Below are positions 27,601 through 42,600 of a stretch of DNA of 64,000 nt, piece by piece. Position 1 is the stretch's first letter. Every line of letters begins with the position of its first letter. The DNA comes from Siphonodentalium dalli (Eukaryota; Mollusca; Scaphopoda; Gadilida; Siphonodentaliidae): NCBI GenBank assembly GCA_032622095.1, contig CP136064.1, positions 264,473,863 through 264,537,862 of the forward strand, in the 5' to 3' direction. The translations under genes were made by a program, and so were the position numbers. The notes below the pieces were generated by a model. The model had not been told where the DNA came from. It saw only the letters and a list, made by a program, of their open reading frames with translations, and searched no databases.

Positions 27601-30600
27601 AATGGGAGAATCCATTCAGTAAAGAAAGGGATAACATACTCAGAAAATAAAATATGCAAAGCCTAGTTAGCCTACGGACTTGAGGGGTTCGTTCAGATTA
27701 AAGAGATGTGAAAAGCTCCTGTAGGGTGATCAAATAGAAATGGAGAATAATCTTGCTCAAATCAGTTATTTTTCCAAATATTACATCCAAATTGACAATA
27801 CACACCATCATTCTTATATATTAGTTAAAAGCAGTGACTCTCGATAGCAAAATCGTTTTTCGTTACTTTATCGCAGATAGTTGCGTCCCAATTTGAGATA
27901 ATTACTATGTAGTGGTGCAGTCGATTTGCTTAAGATTTTTGGCGATGTAAGTAGAATGACATTCCTCCATTTGGCATAACCCCTGAATACTAACTTATCA
28001 GTGTCATGCAAGCAAACAAGTCCATAATACAGTAATGCCCTAAATAATTGACTCCTTAACCATTTATTATTCGGAAATATGGCTTGTTGCCATTCATCTG
28101 AAAGCACTCATTGAGAGCTTTCCGATGAATGGCAACAAGCCATATTTCCGAATAAATCCTGAAAAATTACCCATAATCCTGCTGTGGTTAAGGAATCGAT
28201 TATTTAGGGCATTACTGTATGTCTTTAAGTTACACTAACCTGGATCAACCCTCAGTTTACCATAATCTGAGAATCTACCACCAAATTCAACTAGAGTACA
28301 CACATAGTCGCCAGAGTCAACTGGATCTACGTTGTTAATTGTCAGTCTGTCATTGACAATCTGTGATCTGAATGGCAGAGGGCGCTGTAAAACAAAGGTT
28401 TGCAAGTTTTTAATGAACGATGAAAACATAGTTTAGGTAATCAGAATTTTAACTTCATATGCTCAATTACCTTTTTGGTTAATAGAATTTCATTAACCAA
28501 AAAGGTTTCGCATATGAAGTTAAAATTCTGATAGTTGATATTGTAAAATTAAATTAAAAAAAATTCATGTCAATTTCAAGGTTATCATCAACCTCAAACT
28601 GTAACAAGAGCATTGCTGGGGCATAGCATAAGACACCTTTGTTACTTTCAACAAAGGGCCATTATTACTCTGGTGATAATTGCCAGGCGGAACCAAAATT
28701 CGCACTTTACCTGTATCTTTGGCTAGTAAACCCACATACAAAATTTAATTTCTTTTAGTTTAAACTTACTAAAGTTATCATCTGTAAAGGAAAAACGCGA
28801 ATTTACGGAGACAGACAGTAATGGACAATAAAAAATATGTCCCATTTTTACAAAACAGGCATATAATGAGACTGTCGCCATAATGGATCCTTTTATTGGT
28901 TGGACTTCTTTGTGTTTTCGAACTATCTTTAAAATTTGTGAACTTTCATTTAATCAGTGTTTTACAGTCAACGTGTTGTTTTATTGTACAAATATTTTAT
29001 CACAAGCATCTATAGTAATGCCCTAAATAATCGACTCCTTAACCACAGCAGAATTATGGGTAACTTTTCAGGATTTAGTCGGAAATATGGCTTGTTGCCA
29101 TTCATCGGAAAGCTCTCCGACTAAATCCTGAAAAGTTACCCATAATTCTGCTGTGGTTAAGGAGTCGATTATTTGGGCATTACTGTATGAATACAAATTG
29201 TTAAGAAATATACGCTCTACAAATGTAAGTAAATAAATAAGTACATAATAATAGCCTTACCCCATCAGATCGCGCCCATCTAACTTCACCAGTCTGACTG
29301 CCAGTCACTTGACAATAGAATGTTGCTGTCCTGGTCTCCAAAACTCTCAAATCCTTAGGCGTAACTCTCAGTGTTGCTGTAAAATTAACACATGGTTGAA
29401 GTCTTAACCCTTTACCCAACAAACCGGCCAAAAACGCCCAAATAAAGCTGCAACAGCCTAAATTATCTTGGGTCTGTCTCAATAACACCATACAAATATG
29501 GATAGCATTGGAACCGGTTCATTGACCACATTGTGATGGTTACAGTTATGCCCTGTGCCAATGCATTCTCTTATATATGCGAGTCGACCATAGGTCGCCT
29601 CGCATATATAAGAGAATACATTGGCCTAAAACAAAATCTTTTTTTAACACTTTTTACCATTTTTTCTTACATTCTTTAACAATTTTATAATTTTTAATGT
29701 GTTAAGCCAATGCATTCTCTTATATATGCGAGGCGACCTATGGTCGACTCGCATATATAAGAGAATGCATTGGCACAGGGCCGTTCTGTTGGGTAAAGGG
29801 TTAATCAGAAATTATGCAGACTTGAACATATCTGTCAAGAGTTATTATTATTTTGACAGGAATGCTATAAGGATGATAATGTTTATGCAATGTGTTAAAT
29901 GGCCCGAGTTATCATTGCAAAGTGATTGACAAAACCTATGAGTAAAGAAACATACGAAATGGTGCAGAATTACAATTATTTTTCTATTTATGTGATCTGG
30001 AATCATTTCATTTATACGGAGAAATCATAAGCCAGACAAACAAAATAGTTCATGTCTCAGGGAATATTTTGTTTAAAGTGTTGAGGACAAAATGTTAATA
30101 CCTGTTCGATTTCTACGATAATGTATTTCGCAGCAGGTGAAAGTCCCAGATCGAGATTTCTTGATTTAGAACCTTTTGAGAGCTGAGTGTGAGTAGTTCA
30201 AATTGACCGGAAAATGTAGGAATACAAGCTCGGACAAAATTATGAATGTCACGTAATATTTTTAACAAAATGAAAGTGTCAATGACACTGTAGCTCAACT
30301 TAGGTAGGGGAATAATTTAATGGTTGACAGTAAATGGAGGAATAGGAAAGGTGCTAATTGAAATGTCTAAGTAAGACTAGATGTACATGTCAATATCAAC
30401 ATTCATGACAGGTTTCATAATGATCGGATCAGGGATGTGGTGATTATGGTGTGCCAAAGGATTTATTGATGCAAAGAGTAAATTCTAAAATGACCACCGC
30501 AGCAATTTTTTTTTCTGAATTACCCCAAAATGACCTGTTCCCATCTACAGCCTTTACAAATCTCATAATGATCTGATCAAAGGTACGACCTGTAGCCTGT

Positions 30601-33600
30601 GCCAATTGATTTAGTCATGCAAAGAGTAAAATCCAATATGGCTGCTGGCGGACATGATTTTTAGCCAAACGACCCCAAAATCACTCGTTCCCATCTACAT
30701 GTTAATATTAACATCCATGATAAATATCATGATGATCAGACGAACAGTACGACCTGTAGCCCGTGCCAATGGATTGAATTTTGAAATCCAAGATGTCCAC
30801 CAGCGGCCATGTTTTTTGGCCGTATGACCCCAAAATGACTCGTTCACATCTACATGTTAATATCAACATTCATGACAAATTTCATAAAGATCAGACCAAA
30901 GGTACGACCTGTAGCCCGCGCCAAAGGATTTAGTCATGCAAAGAGTAAAATCCAAGATGGCTGCTGGCGGCCATGTTTTTTGGCCGAACGACCCCAAAAT
31001 CACTCGTTCCCATCTACATGTCAATATTAACATCCATGACAAATTTCATGATGATCAGACGAACAGCACGACCTGTAGCCCGTGCCAATGGATTGAATTT
31101 TGAAATCCAAGATGGCCACCAGCGGCCATGTTTTTTGGCCAGATATCCCCAAAATGACTCGTTCCCATCTACATGTCAATGTCAACATTCATGACAAAGT
31201 TCATAAAGATCAGATCAAAGGTATGACCTGTATCCCGCGTCAAAGGATTTAGTCATGCAAAGAGTAAAATCCAAGATGGCTGCTGGCGGCCATGTTTTTT
31301 AGACGAATGACCCCAAAATGACTCGTTCCCATCTACATGTCATTTGTTAACATCCATGACAAATTTCATGAAGATCCGACCAAAACTACGACCTGTAGAC
31401 GGCGCCAAAGGATTTAGTCATGCAAAGAGTAAAATCCAAGATGGCTGCAGACGGCCATGTTTTTTGGCCAAACGACCCCAAAATGACTCGTTCCCATCTA
31501 CATGTCAATATTAACATCCATGACAAATTTCATGATGATCAGACAAACAGTACGACCTGTAGCCCGCGCCAATGGATTGAATTTTGAAATCCAAGATGGC
31601 CACCAGCGGCCATTTTTTTTGGCCGAATGACCCCAAAATGAGTCGTTCCCATCTACATGTCAATGTCAACATTCATGACAAATTTCATAAAGATCAGACC
31701 AAAGGTACGACCTGTAGCCCACGCCAAAGGAAATTGTTGACGGACACACGGACGACGGACGCAAAACCATGGCAATAGCTCAAACTTACAAAGTAAAAAG
31801 GGAGATAACTCCACAAAGTCAGACCAACCTCATAATTGCAGGTACACAGGTTACCATGGTACTAATTATCTGTGCCAAGCTTAAATAATATTGACTGAAA
31901 AATGTAGGAATAAAAGTTGGGACCAAGCTGCGTCTATAGACGGACATGCTGATTCCTCTATACCCCCCATAACTAGTTAAGGGGGTGTATAATGTTGATA
32001 GTAGTGCCCATGCTAGCAACATGTTGGTTCCTGGGTAACAATTGCTTTGAAACTATGTACTGTAGAATGCCTGTAATAAATAGATCAATTAATGTTATAA
32101 CTGTCAACAGACATAATAAAATACATACGACAGTTCTCTTCATCACTGCCATCTCTACAGTCACTCCTCTGATCACAAACTGAGGATGTTGAGATGCACT
32201 GTTCTTCGCGGGCACATTTAAATTCTCCCTCTCGGCATTCAAAGGCTTCTGTGAATAAAGAGACCCAGTAAGTTTACTTGAACCACAATAAATATTTATT
32301 ATAGAATTTCATCTTCCAGCTACAACAACATATTTCATTCAGGGTTCTTACGAGATTCTGGGGATCATATCTAAATACTTTTTATTTACTTATCATTTAT
32401 CGTTTCCCTCATTTAAGGAATGACTCTTTGAAATGCTTCGGACGAAATAGCCAAAACTAAAACACAGATGACTGCTTCCCTATGATCTGTTACGGTTTGT
32501 GGCATTGGTGACCAGTGATCTGAAATAAAATTCACAGTCGTACCTGTACAAAATAACTCTTTTTGTATTGATTTAATTTTCCCGCTTCTTTTTTCTGGCA
32601 CCAAAACCGAGTCCATTTTAGGGACCCCCCCCACTAGCCTGGCGGAGACCCTGGTATATGTCAATATGGCATGCAAACATTTTGCCATCTCAGCAACCAT
32701 GATTGCTTCAGAATGAAAAATGAAAAAAACTTACTGCAGTCACTCTCGTCAGTGCCATCATGGCAATCATGTCGTCTGTCACACACTTTCTCCTTAGGCA
32801 CACATTGCTCCACTGACAAACAACGGAACTGATCTATGTCACATCGGAATGCTACAAAGAGGAGAACAATTAATGAATTTTACATGTGATTGTAAATAGT
32901 TAATTTCAGGATACATATTTGAAGCTCATTGATTTTATTTTATACTGCCAGCATTTTGGACTATAGCTTAAACACACATGTCCAGAGGCAAATATAAATC
33001 CCTTCTGTGATATACAGTAATGCCCTAATTAATCGACTCCTTAACCACAGCATAATTATGGGTAATTCTGCTGTGGTTAAGGAGTCGATTATTTAGAGCA
33101 TTACTGTACTCGAACGTTTATTCAGAATACTGTCACGCACAGGCCTGAAAATATGGTGCCGGACATTTGCAGAATGAGGTCCCTAGAGGGTAATGATTCT
33201 GCCCTACACAGTGGGCTAGCATCACTAAATTCACCCTCTGGGGAGCTCATTCTGAGGCCTGTTCTTTTCTGGAAAGTATCTTTATTATCAATTTAAAAAA
33301 AAAAAATTCTTTGGAAACTTCTTCACAAAGATTCTTTTTCTATTTCTCTATATCCCTATCTGGGAACTTAAATCTGATTCTGGGTCTCCCATAGCAGATG
33401 AGGCCATGGAGAATAAGGTCCCCAGAGGATGAATTTGATGATGCTAGTCAGCAGTGTGAGATAGCGTCACTAAATTCACCCTCTGGGGACCTCATTCTGC
33501 AATTGTCCGGCACCAAATTCAATAGTAATAAAAGGTCGCAGACCACATGTCCCCCGACTCGAGTGGTAAACTTCATGATTGGATTTGAGTGAAAAGGCAA

Positions 33601-36600
33601 AAATGTTCCAAATTTTCTAAGTCGAAAACCCCCCAAAAATATGGAAAAAATTATATTTTTTATTAGCTATATAGATGTTGCAAATCACCAACATGTTGGG
33701 AACAATATCCCAGAGTTTAAAATCTCTACATTTAAAACTGTAGGAGGAGTTGATTACACCTTGAAGGTACCCAATCTCATCTAAAAGGCAAAAATGTTCC
33801 AAATTTTCTAAGTCGAAAACCCCCTGAAATATATGGAAAAAATTATATTTTTGATTAGCTATATAGATGTTGCAAATCACCAACATGTTAGGAACAATAT
33901 CCCAGAGTTTCAAATCTCTACGTTTAAAACTGTAGGAGGAGTTGATTACACCATGAAGGTACCCAATCTCGGACGCACGGACACACGGACGCACGGACGG
34001 ACGAGGGTCATTTCTATAGTCCTCCGACGGAAACGTCGGGGGACAATTACGATTTTACAAAATCACTCAAGTGAATGAGTTAACCCTTTGCCGGGTTAGA
34101 ACGACATTTATGTTGCCGTATGGTTGGCGGGTGGAACGACATTTATATTGTTACGGTAGTTCTGTACTAATATCATGTTACTGTGTAAATAACTTCGAAA
34201 AAAAGTCTCCTAAATGAGAACTTTTAATATCTATCATACAAACGGATATAATTTGTATTATTTATATTGATTCATGATTTTAATAATGTTATAAGTATGA
34301 TTTTTTTCTAACAAAATGCCAATGTTACAATATAACTCAGTTAAATTGCAAAATTATATTCACCCATAAATACGTATTCATATAATTATGACATACTCAC
34401 TCCCCCCAAAGAGTTAATAGTAACTATTACATACGGCATCCTTCCTCGTCACTTCCGTCACGACATTCATTGACACCGTTACATTTGATGGCTTCTGGGA
34501 AGCACTGGTCATAGCTTCGACATTTGAATTGTCCAACATCGCAAGTGAAGGCTGAAAGAAAATAAGAGATGCTCTATCACAAGGAGACCTTCTACATCTC
34601 GACAAACTACTACACGCAGGGAGGATTAGCTCTGGTTTTAAAAAAATGGTGTGGCACCATCACGGTGATGTATATATAGCCATGGCACTTAAATCTATAG
34701 CGTGAAGTCATTCCCCGTAAGTTGATGACGTCAGACACAAGTTAACACTTCTATTAACCCATTCATGACAGGAGAATTAAAGATCCTGTGCCAGTGCATT
34801 CTCTTATATATGCGAGTCTCCAATAGGAAGCCTTGCATATATAAGAGAATACATTGGCCAATCAGTATTTACCTTGACCGTGTGAGCCAGTGCATTCTCT
34901 TATATATGCGAGTCTCCAACAGAGAGCATTGCATATATAGGAGAATGCACTGGCTTACAATGTCAATGTAAATATATTTAGGCAAATGTATTAACTTATA
35001 TATGTAAGGCTCCCTATGGGAGACTCACATATATAAGAACATGCATTGGCACAGGGGTTTCGCAAAATTTTAGGAAGCTCCAGTCATGGAATGGCTAAAT
35101 CTATGGCATGAAGTCATTCCCCGTAAGTTGATGACGTTAGACACAAGTGGACAGTTCTATTATTATAACGTAATTCTTTCTGTATATAGGCCTTCAGTTA
35201 TGAAGTGAATTAAAATTGAATTTGATATACTTTGATATTCACTTTATTTGAGCAGATTATTAAATACAAACTCAACTCAAACTCCAAACTACCCATAACA
35301 TGCACGCACCTCCTTATTTAATTATTTGGAGTGTGAAATTAAACTAAATAAGACAAATGAATTAACCCTTTCAGGATGGGAGCTTCCTGAGTTTTTGCAA
35401 AAACCTGTGCCAATGCATTCTCTTATATATGTGAGTCGACCATAGGTCGCCTCGCATATATATGAGATTGCATTGGCCTGACAAATTTTATAATATTTTT
35501 TATAATTATTAAAGAACGTAAGAAAAAATGAAAAAAATTATAAAAGATTGTTAAAGAATGTAAAAAAATATGATAAAAATTGATAAAGAATGTAAGAAAA
35601 AATGATCAAAAATTATCAATAATGATAAAATTGTTAAATAATGTAAGAAAAAATAATCAAAAATGATAAAATTGTTAAAGAATATAAGAAAAAACGATAA
35701 AAATTGATATAGAATGTAAGAAAAAATTATAAAATATGATAATAATTATTAAAGAATGTAAGAAAAAATTATAACAAATAATAAAAATTGTTAAAGAATG
35801 TAAGAAAAATTGATAATAAATGATAAAAAATTGTCTTTAATGTCTTTAATGTTGCGCCAGCACAGCTCCCGTCATGAAATGGCTAAAAGGCAGCATGCCG
35901 CTATTGTAATCAAATCAAAACTGCAGACGTCAAAGCGCTATGTGTATGATAACGTCACGTCATAGATTTAAGTCTCAGGGCTATATTTACATCGCTGTAG
36001 ATGGAGACACTTCGTTCTAAAAATCATCAGTAGACTTCAGAACAGGACATGCTAAATTTAGGTGTATTTAGAGGATATATAGAGTTTTGCGTGGACACCT
36101 AAAATTATCAAATAAGCTAAATGAGTGTAAGCGAGAGTGTAGCTCGAGCAAATTGTAACTATGCGCCGTCTACAACAGGTTCGATAAAAGATTAGAGATT
36201 ATGATGCAAGTTAAGTTCTGCATTTATTCTACACCATTGTGTCCGATAAGTTCAATCCATGACTGCCACCTTCATTGATACTTTAGCTACATTATTGTGA
36301 TTTTAAGTCTGATAAATACCCAGTAATGATCCGGGCATCACCCAATGTGGATCATTGACGTAATGTACGTCATATTTCTTGGCGATGTCAACAAAAATAG
36401 TTCCACAAGAGGACTACAATAGTATGTATTCAATGGCTGGGATTCCACTGAATAGATGTGAACTACATTAGTGGGTGTGGAATAAAAATAAAGATTTCCG
36501 TTGATTTACAGTTAAATCAGTAATGTCTCCATTCAGAAGCCCACTGATGACAAGCAAGAGGAAATAAGAACTGATTGAGATAAAAAAAAGATGGGGCACT

Positions 36601-39600
36601 CACGACAATCAGATTCGTCAGAACTATCGCGACACTCTCTGACTCCATTGCATACTGCTGATTGAGGTACACACTGATCGTGTGTAAGACATTTGAATTC
36701 TCTTGGTCCGCAGGTGAAAGCTGTGAAAGAAGACCATTGCTATATATCGACTCATTCATGGTTATTATTGTTATATTGACTCATTCATGGTTATTATTGT
36801 TATATATCGACTCATTCATGGTTATTATTGTTATATATCGACTCATTCATGGTTATTATTGTTATATTGACTCATTCATGGTTATTATTGTTATATATCG
36901 ACTCATTCATGGTTATATATTGACTCATTCATTGTTATATATTGACTCATTCATGGTTATTATTGTTATATATCGACTCATTCATGGTTATATATTGACT
37001 CATTCATTGTTATATTGACTCATTCATGGTTATTATTGTTATATATCGACTCATTCATGGTTATATATCGTCTCATTCATGGTTATTATTGTTATATATT
37101 GACTCATTCATGGTTATTATTGTTATATATTGACTCATTCATGGTTATTATTGTTATATTGACTCATTCATGGTTATTATTGTTATATATCGACTCATTC
37201 ATGGTTATATATTGACTCATTCATTGTTATATATTGACTCATTCATGGTTATTATTGTTATATATCGACTCATTCATGGTTATATATTGACTCATTCATT
37301 GTTATATTGACTCATTCATGGTTATTATTGTTATATATCGACTCATTCATGGTTATATATTGACTCATTCATTGTTATATTGACTCATTCATGGTTATTA
37401 TTGTTATATATCGTCTCATTCATGGTTATTATTGTTATATATTGACTCATTCATGGTTATTATTGTTATATATTGACTCATTCATGGTTATTATTGTTAT
37501 ATATCGACTCATTCATGGTTATTATTGTTATATTGACTCATTCATGGTTATTATTGTTATATATCGACTCATTCATGGTTATTATTGTTATATATCGACT
37601 CATTCATGGTTATTATTGTTATATATCGACTCATTCATGGTTATTATTGTTATATTGACTCATTCATGGTTATTATTGTTATATATCGACTCATTCATGG
37701 TTATATATTGACTCATTCATTGTTATATATTGACTCATTCATGGTTATTATTGTTATATATCGACTCATTCATGGTTATATATTGACTCATTCATTGTTA
37801 TATTGACTCATTCATGGTTATTATTGTTATATATCGACTCATTCATGGTTATATATTGACTCATTCATTGTTATATTGACTCATTCATGGTTATTATTGT
37901 TATATATCGACTCATTCATGGTTATATATCGTCTCATTCATGGTTATTATTGTTATATATTGACTCATTCATGGTTATTATTGTTATATATTGACTCATT
38001 CATGGTTATTATTGTTATATATCGACTCATTCATGGTTATTATTGTTATATTGACTCATTCATGGTTATTATTGTTATATATCGACTCATTCATGGTTAT
38101 ATATTGACTCATTCATTGTTATATATTGACTCATTCATGGTTATTATTGTTATATATTGACTCATTCATGGTTATTATTGTTATATATTGACTCATTCAT
38201 GGTTATTATTGTTATATATCGACTCATTCATGGTTATTATTGTTATATATCGACTCATTCATGGTTATTATTGTTATATATCGACTCATTCATGGTTATT
38301 ATTGTTATATATCGACTCATTCATGGTTATTATTGTTATATATCGACTCATTCATGGTTATTATTGTTATATATCGACTCATTCATGGTTATTATTGTTA
38401 TATATCGACTCATTCATTGCTATATATCGACTCATTCATTGTTATATATTGACTCATTCATGGTTATTATTGTTATATATCGACTCATTCATGGTTATTA
38501 TTGAATAAGAAATAATTCCTTTCATCACTCTGGGCGGGAATGGTATAATAACTAAGCCTGCAAATAGGGTGTCTGTCATTTGCAGAATGAGGTCACCAGA
38601 GGGTGAATTTAGAGACACTATCCTGCAAGGCGGTCTGGCGTCACCAAATTCACCCTCTGGGAACCTCATTCTGCTTAGGCATCAGGCTCAACTATGGGAG
38701 AACCATAATCAGATTGAATTTCCCCAGTTGCAGTTGGTGATTTACACCCATTAGTCACCAAAATTATGCATTTAATCTTCTGCAAATTAGGGGATATAGA
38801 AACTTCCCAGAAGGGAAAAAGTAACTAAAAACAATGTTAATTTGAGACTATAGATACTTCCCAGAAAATGAGGCCTAAGCAGAATAAGGTCCACAGAGGG
38901 TGAATTTGGTGATACACGACTAAGTCAACCCTGTGGGGACCTCATTCTGCACATGACAGTCTATTTGCAGGCTTACATATAAACCAGGGTAGAAATAAAT
39001 GGAATGAGTTTTATCTGAATGGAGAAATCTAAAAATAAAACAGCAATGGCCACAAGACAAAAGTGCATTTTAAAGACATAATATGGGCTTGTTTGGGTGC
39101 GTGAAACTGATAAGTTAGTACTCAGGCGTTATGCCAACCTGGGGACAGTAGAATTCTACTACTATCGCCGAAAATTCCAAATAAATCGATCATACCACTC
39201 TATAGAAAATGTCTTCTGAACTACGCTCAATTCACAATTGGATTCGGGACCCAACTATTGGCAATAAACAAACACAAATAAATTTGTTATCGATAGTCAA
39301 TGCATTTATATAAAGGGGTACTGTACACCATTTTCAATAAATTCCCGGTGATAACAACGATCTTATATCGATAGTGATTTGAGTTGAAGATGTATTCTGT
39401 AAACGTTCAGGTTAATAGGTTATCTTAATATCAAACTTAATAATTTGATATAAATTAAATTTATGGCTGGAGCCATAAATTAAATTACGAATTTCCGTGT
39501 GCAAGACGTAATCAAAATAATTCACGGATAGTGGATTGGGTAACGCATGGCACACGTGATCGTGTAAATATTATGTTGATACGGGGCGTAAACTCAAGCC

Positions 39601-42600
39601 ACTCACTGACTAGTGACTATACAATGATTTAAATGAGTATATGGGACCAGTATGCATATAATATAACATTTATTTGATACATTTGCTTGAAAACTGTCAA
39701 AAAAATACTTGATAACGACAATTGGTAATTTTGCATTACGGCTAATCGACCATCCGTAACATTACTTTGTACTCAACATACTTTAAAATAAAGGAAATCA
39801 GGTTACCTTATTCTACGACTCAGAGACTATAGAAACCAAACAACAACATTAGAGTACAGTATCCCTTTAATATATCAGAATGATTGACTTTGTTGTCAAT
39901 TTGGATTAATATTCTTTCAAAAATAACTACTTATCTAGAGTAAGATTATTCTCCATGTCTATTTGATCACCCAACCTGAGTGTTTCACATCAGCTTAAAT
40001 ATTGAAACCCAATTCGAGTGAGTTGACAAAATCACGATTTAGACTATCTGTGAACATTATTGATATTCATAATAAAACAAATACGATTCTTGCCTCTTTA
40101 ATAATAAATGGACAAAAAGCTACCCCAACAATTCATCTCGGATACAAGAAATTAATAAATATAAAGATAAAAAATGGGGGACTCACGACAATCGGATTCG
40201 TCAGAGCTGTCACGACATTCTCTGACTCCATTGCATACTGCTGATTGAGGTACACACTGATCGTGTGTAAGACATTTGAATTCTCTTGGTCCGCAGGTGA
40301 AAGCTGTGAAAGCAGACCATTGCTATATATCGACTCATTCATAGTTATTATTGTTATATATCGACTCATTCATTGTTATATATCAACTCATTCATTGCTA
40401 TATATCGACTCATTCATTGTTATATATTGACTCATTCATGGTTATTATTGTTATATATCGACTCATTCATTGTTATATATCAACTCATTCATTGCTATAT
40501 ATCGACTCATTCATTGTTATATATTGACTCATTCATGGTTATTATTGTTATATATCGACTCATTCATTGTTATTATTGTTATATATCGACTCATTCATTG
40601 TTATATATTGACTCATTCATGGTTATTATTGTTATATATCGTCTCATTCACGGTTATATATCGACTCATTCATTGTTATTATTGAATAAGGGACAATTCC
40701 AATCATTACTCTGGACTGGAATGGTCAAATAACCCAGGGCAGAAAACAATGGAATGAGTTTGACCTGAATGGAGAAATCTAAACATAAAACAGCAATGGC
40801 CACAAGACTAAAGTGCATTTTAAATATTGAAACCCAATTCGAGTGTGTTGATAAAGTCATGATTTAGTCCATGTGTGAAAGTTATTGATATTCATACTAA
40901 AACCAATGAGATTCTTGCTTCTTTCATAATAACAAAAATACCTTAATTTAGAACAACTTGACATTGAGCACCAAAAACTTAGTGCCACCGCACACGCTGC
41001 GATTAAAATCGTAAGTGGGGAAAATCGCAAGAGGAAGCATCCAATGCGCATGCCCACGACAATATCGTAGCCAAATCGTAGCAATCAAGCACTGTTTGAT
41101 TTTACCAGGAAAATCGTGGCGTGACCTTGGCAACGCGCGCGATCGTAGCTGTCACATGACAACTGTCGCACTTGTCATGTTGTAAATACCACGAAAAGAA
41201 AACATTCAAAAATGGCGCAAAGTTTACAAACTTCTTGCACTTACAAAAACGAGGCCACATTGGTGGAGATGTGGCACGGCAGGCAGTGCAGGCCTATACC
41301 ATATATCAGACAAGGAGTAGAGGGCTGCCGCAATTGTTGAAATTCAATTGGGGCAGCTGAGCCTGGAGTTGACAGGTACACAAATGTCAAAATATTCAAT
41401 TTCACTTGAACTTTCAACATCAACTTGTTAGTTTAGAAAATTGAGATACATGCCATGCATATGTATTTAGTTGCATAATGCGGAGAATGTGGTCTAACGT
41501 TTTGCTATCATGTGATCGATCACGTGGATAAAATCGTAGCTGCAAACATCGCACCACCGTAGCGTCTGCGGGCAAGCTACGATTTCTCCACCTACGATTT
41601 TCCCCACTTACGATTTTAATCGTAGCGTCTGCGGTGGCACTTAAGATATAAATAATTGTAACTTTCTTTCAATTACTCTTCATCATTCCATTAATTTGCA
41701 CTCAACAATGCAATGTCGTACTGAGTCCAGTTTACTGAATGGAGTGGTTTACAAGGAACAGGGTTCAGCAAAATGGTTTATAGTAGAACCACAGTCATCA
41801 TGGGAACCTATGTCATAATTTTAACAAAAATAATAATAACGCCTAGCAATTTCAACATTTTAGTTTTTTTCTATATTAATATCCAAAGATATCAGCAAAA
41901 GGCTATCCCAGCAATTCATCTCGGATACAAGAAATTAATAAAAATAAAGATAAAAAATGGGGGACTCACGACAATCGGATTCGTCAGAGCTATCACGACA
42001 TTCTCTGACTCCATTGCATACTGCTGATTGAGGGACGCACTGATCGTGTGTAAGACATTTGAATTCTCTTGGTCCGCAGGTGAAAGCTGTGAAAGAATAC
42101 CTTTGTTATATATCGACTCATTCATGGTTATTATTGTTATATTGACTCATTCATGGTTATTATTGTTATATATCGTCTCATTCACGGTTATTATTGTTAT
42201 ATATCAACTCATTCATTGTTATATATTGTTATATATCGACTCATTCATGGTTATTATTGTTATATATCGACTCATTCATGGTTATTATTGTTATATATCG
42301 ACTCATTCACGGTTATTATTGTTATATATCGTCTCATTCACGGTTATATATTGTTATATATCGACTCATTCATGGTTATTATTGTTATATATCGACTCAT
42401 TCATGGTTATTATTGTTATATATCGACTCATTCATAGTTATTATTGTTATATATCGACTCATTCACGGTTATTATTGTTATATTGACTCATTCATGGTTA
42501 TTATTGTTATATTGACTCATTCATGGTTATTATTGTTATATATCGTCTCATTCATGGTTATTATTGTTATATATCGTCTCATTCACGGTTATTATTGTTA

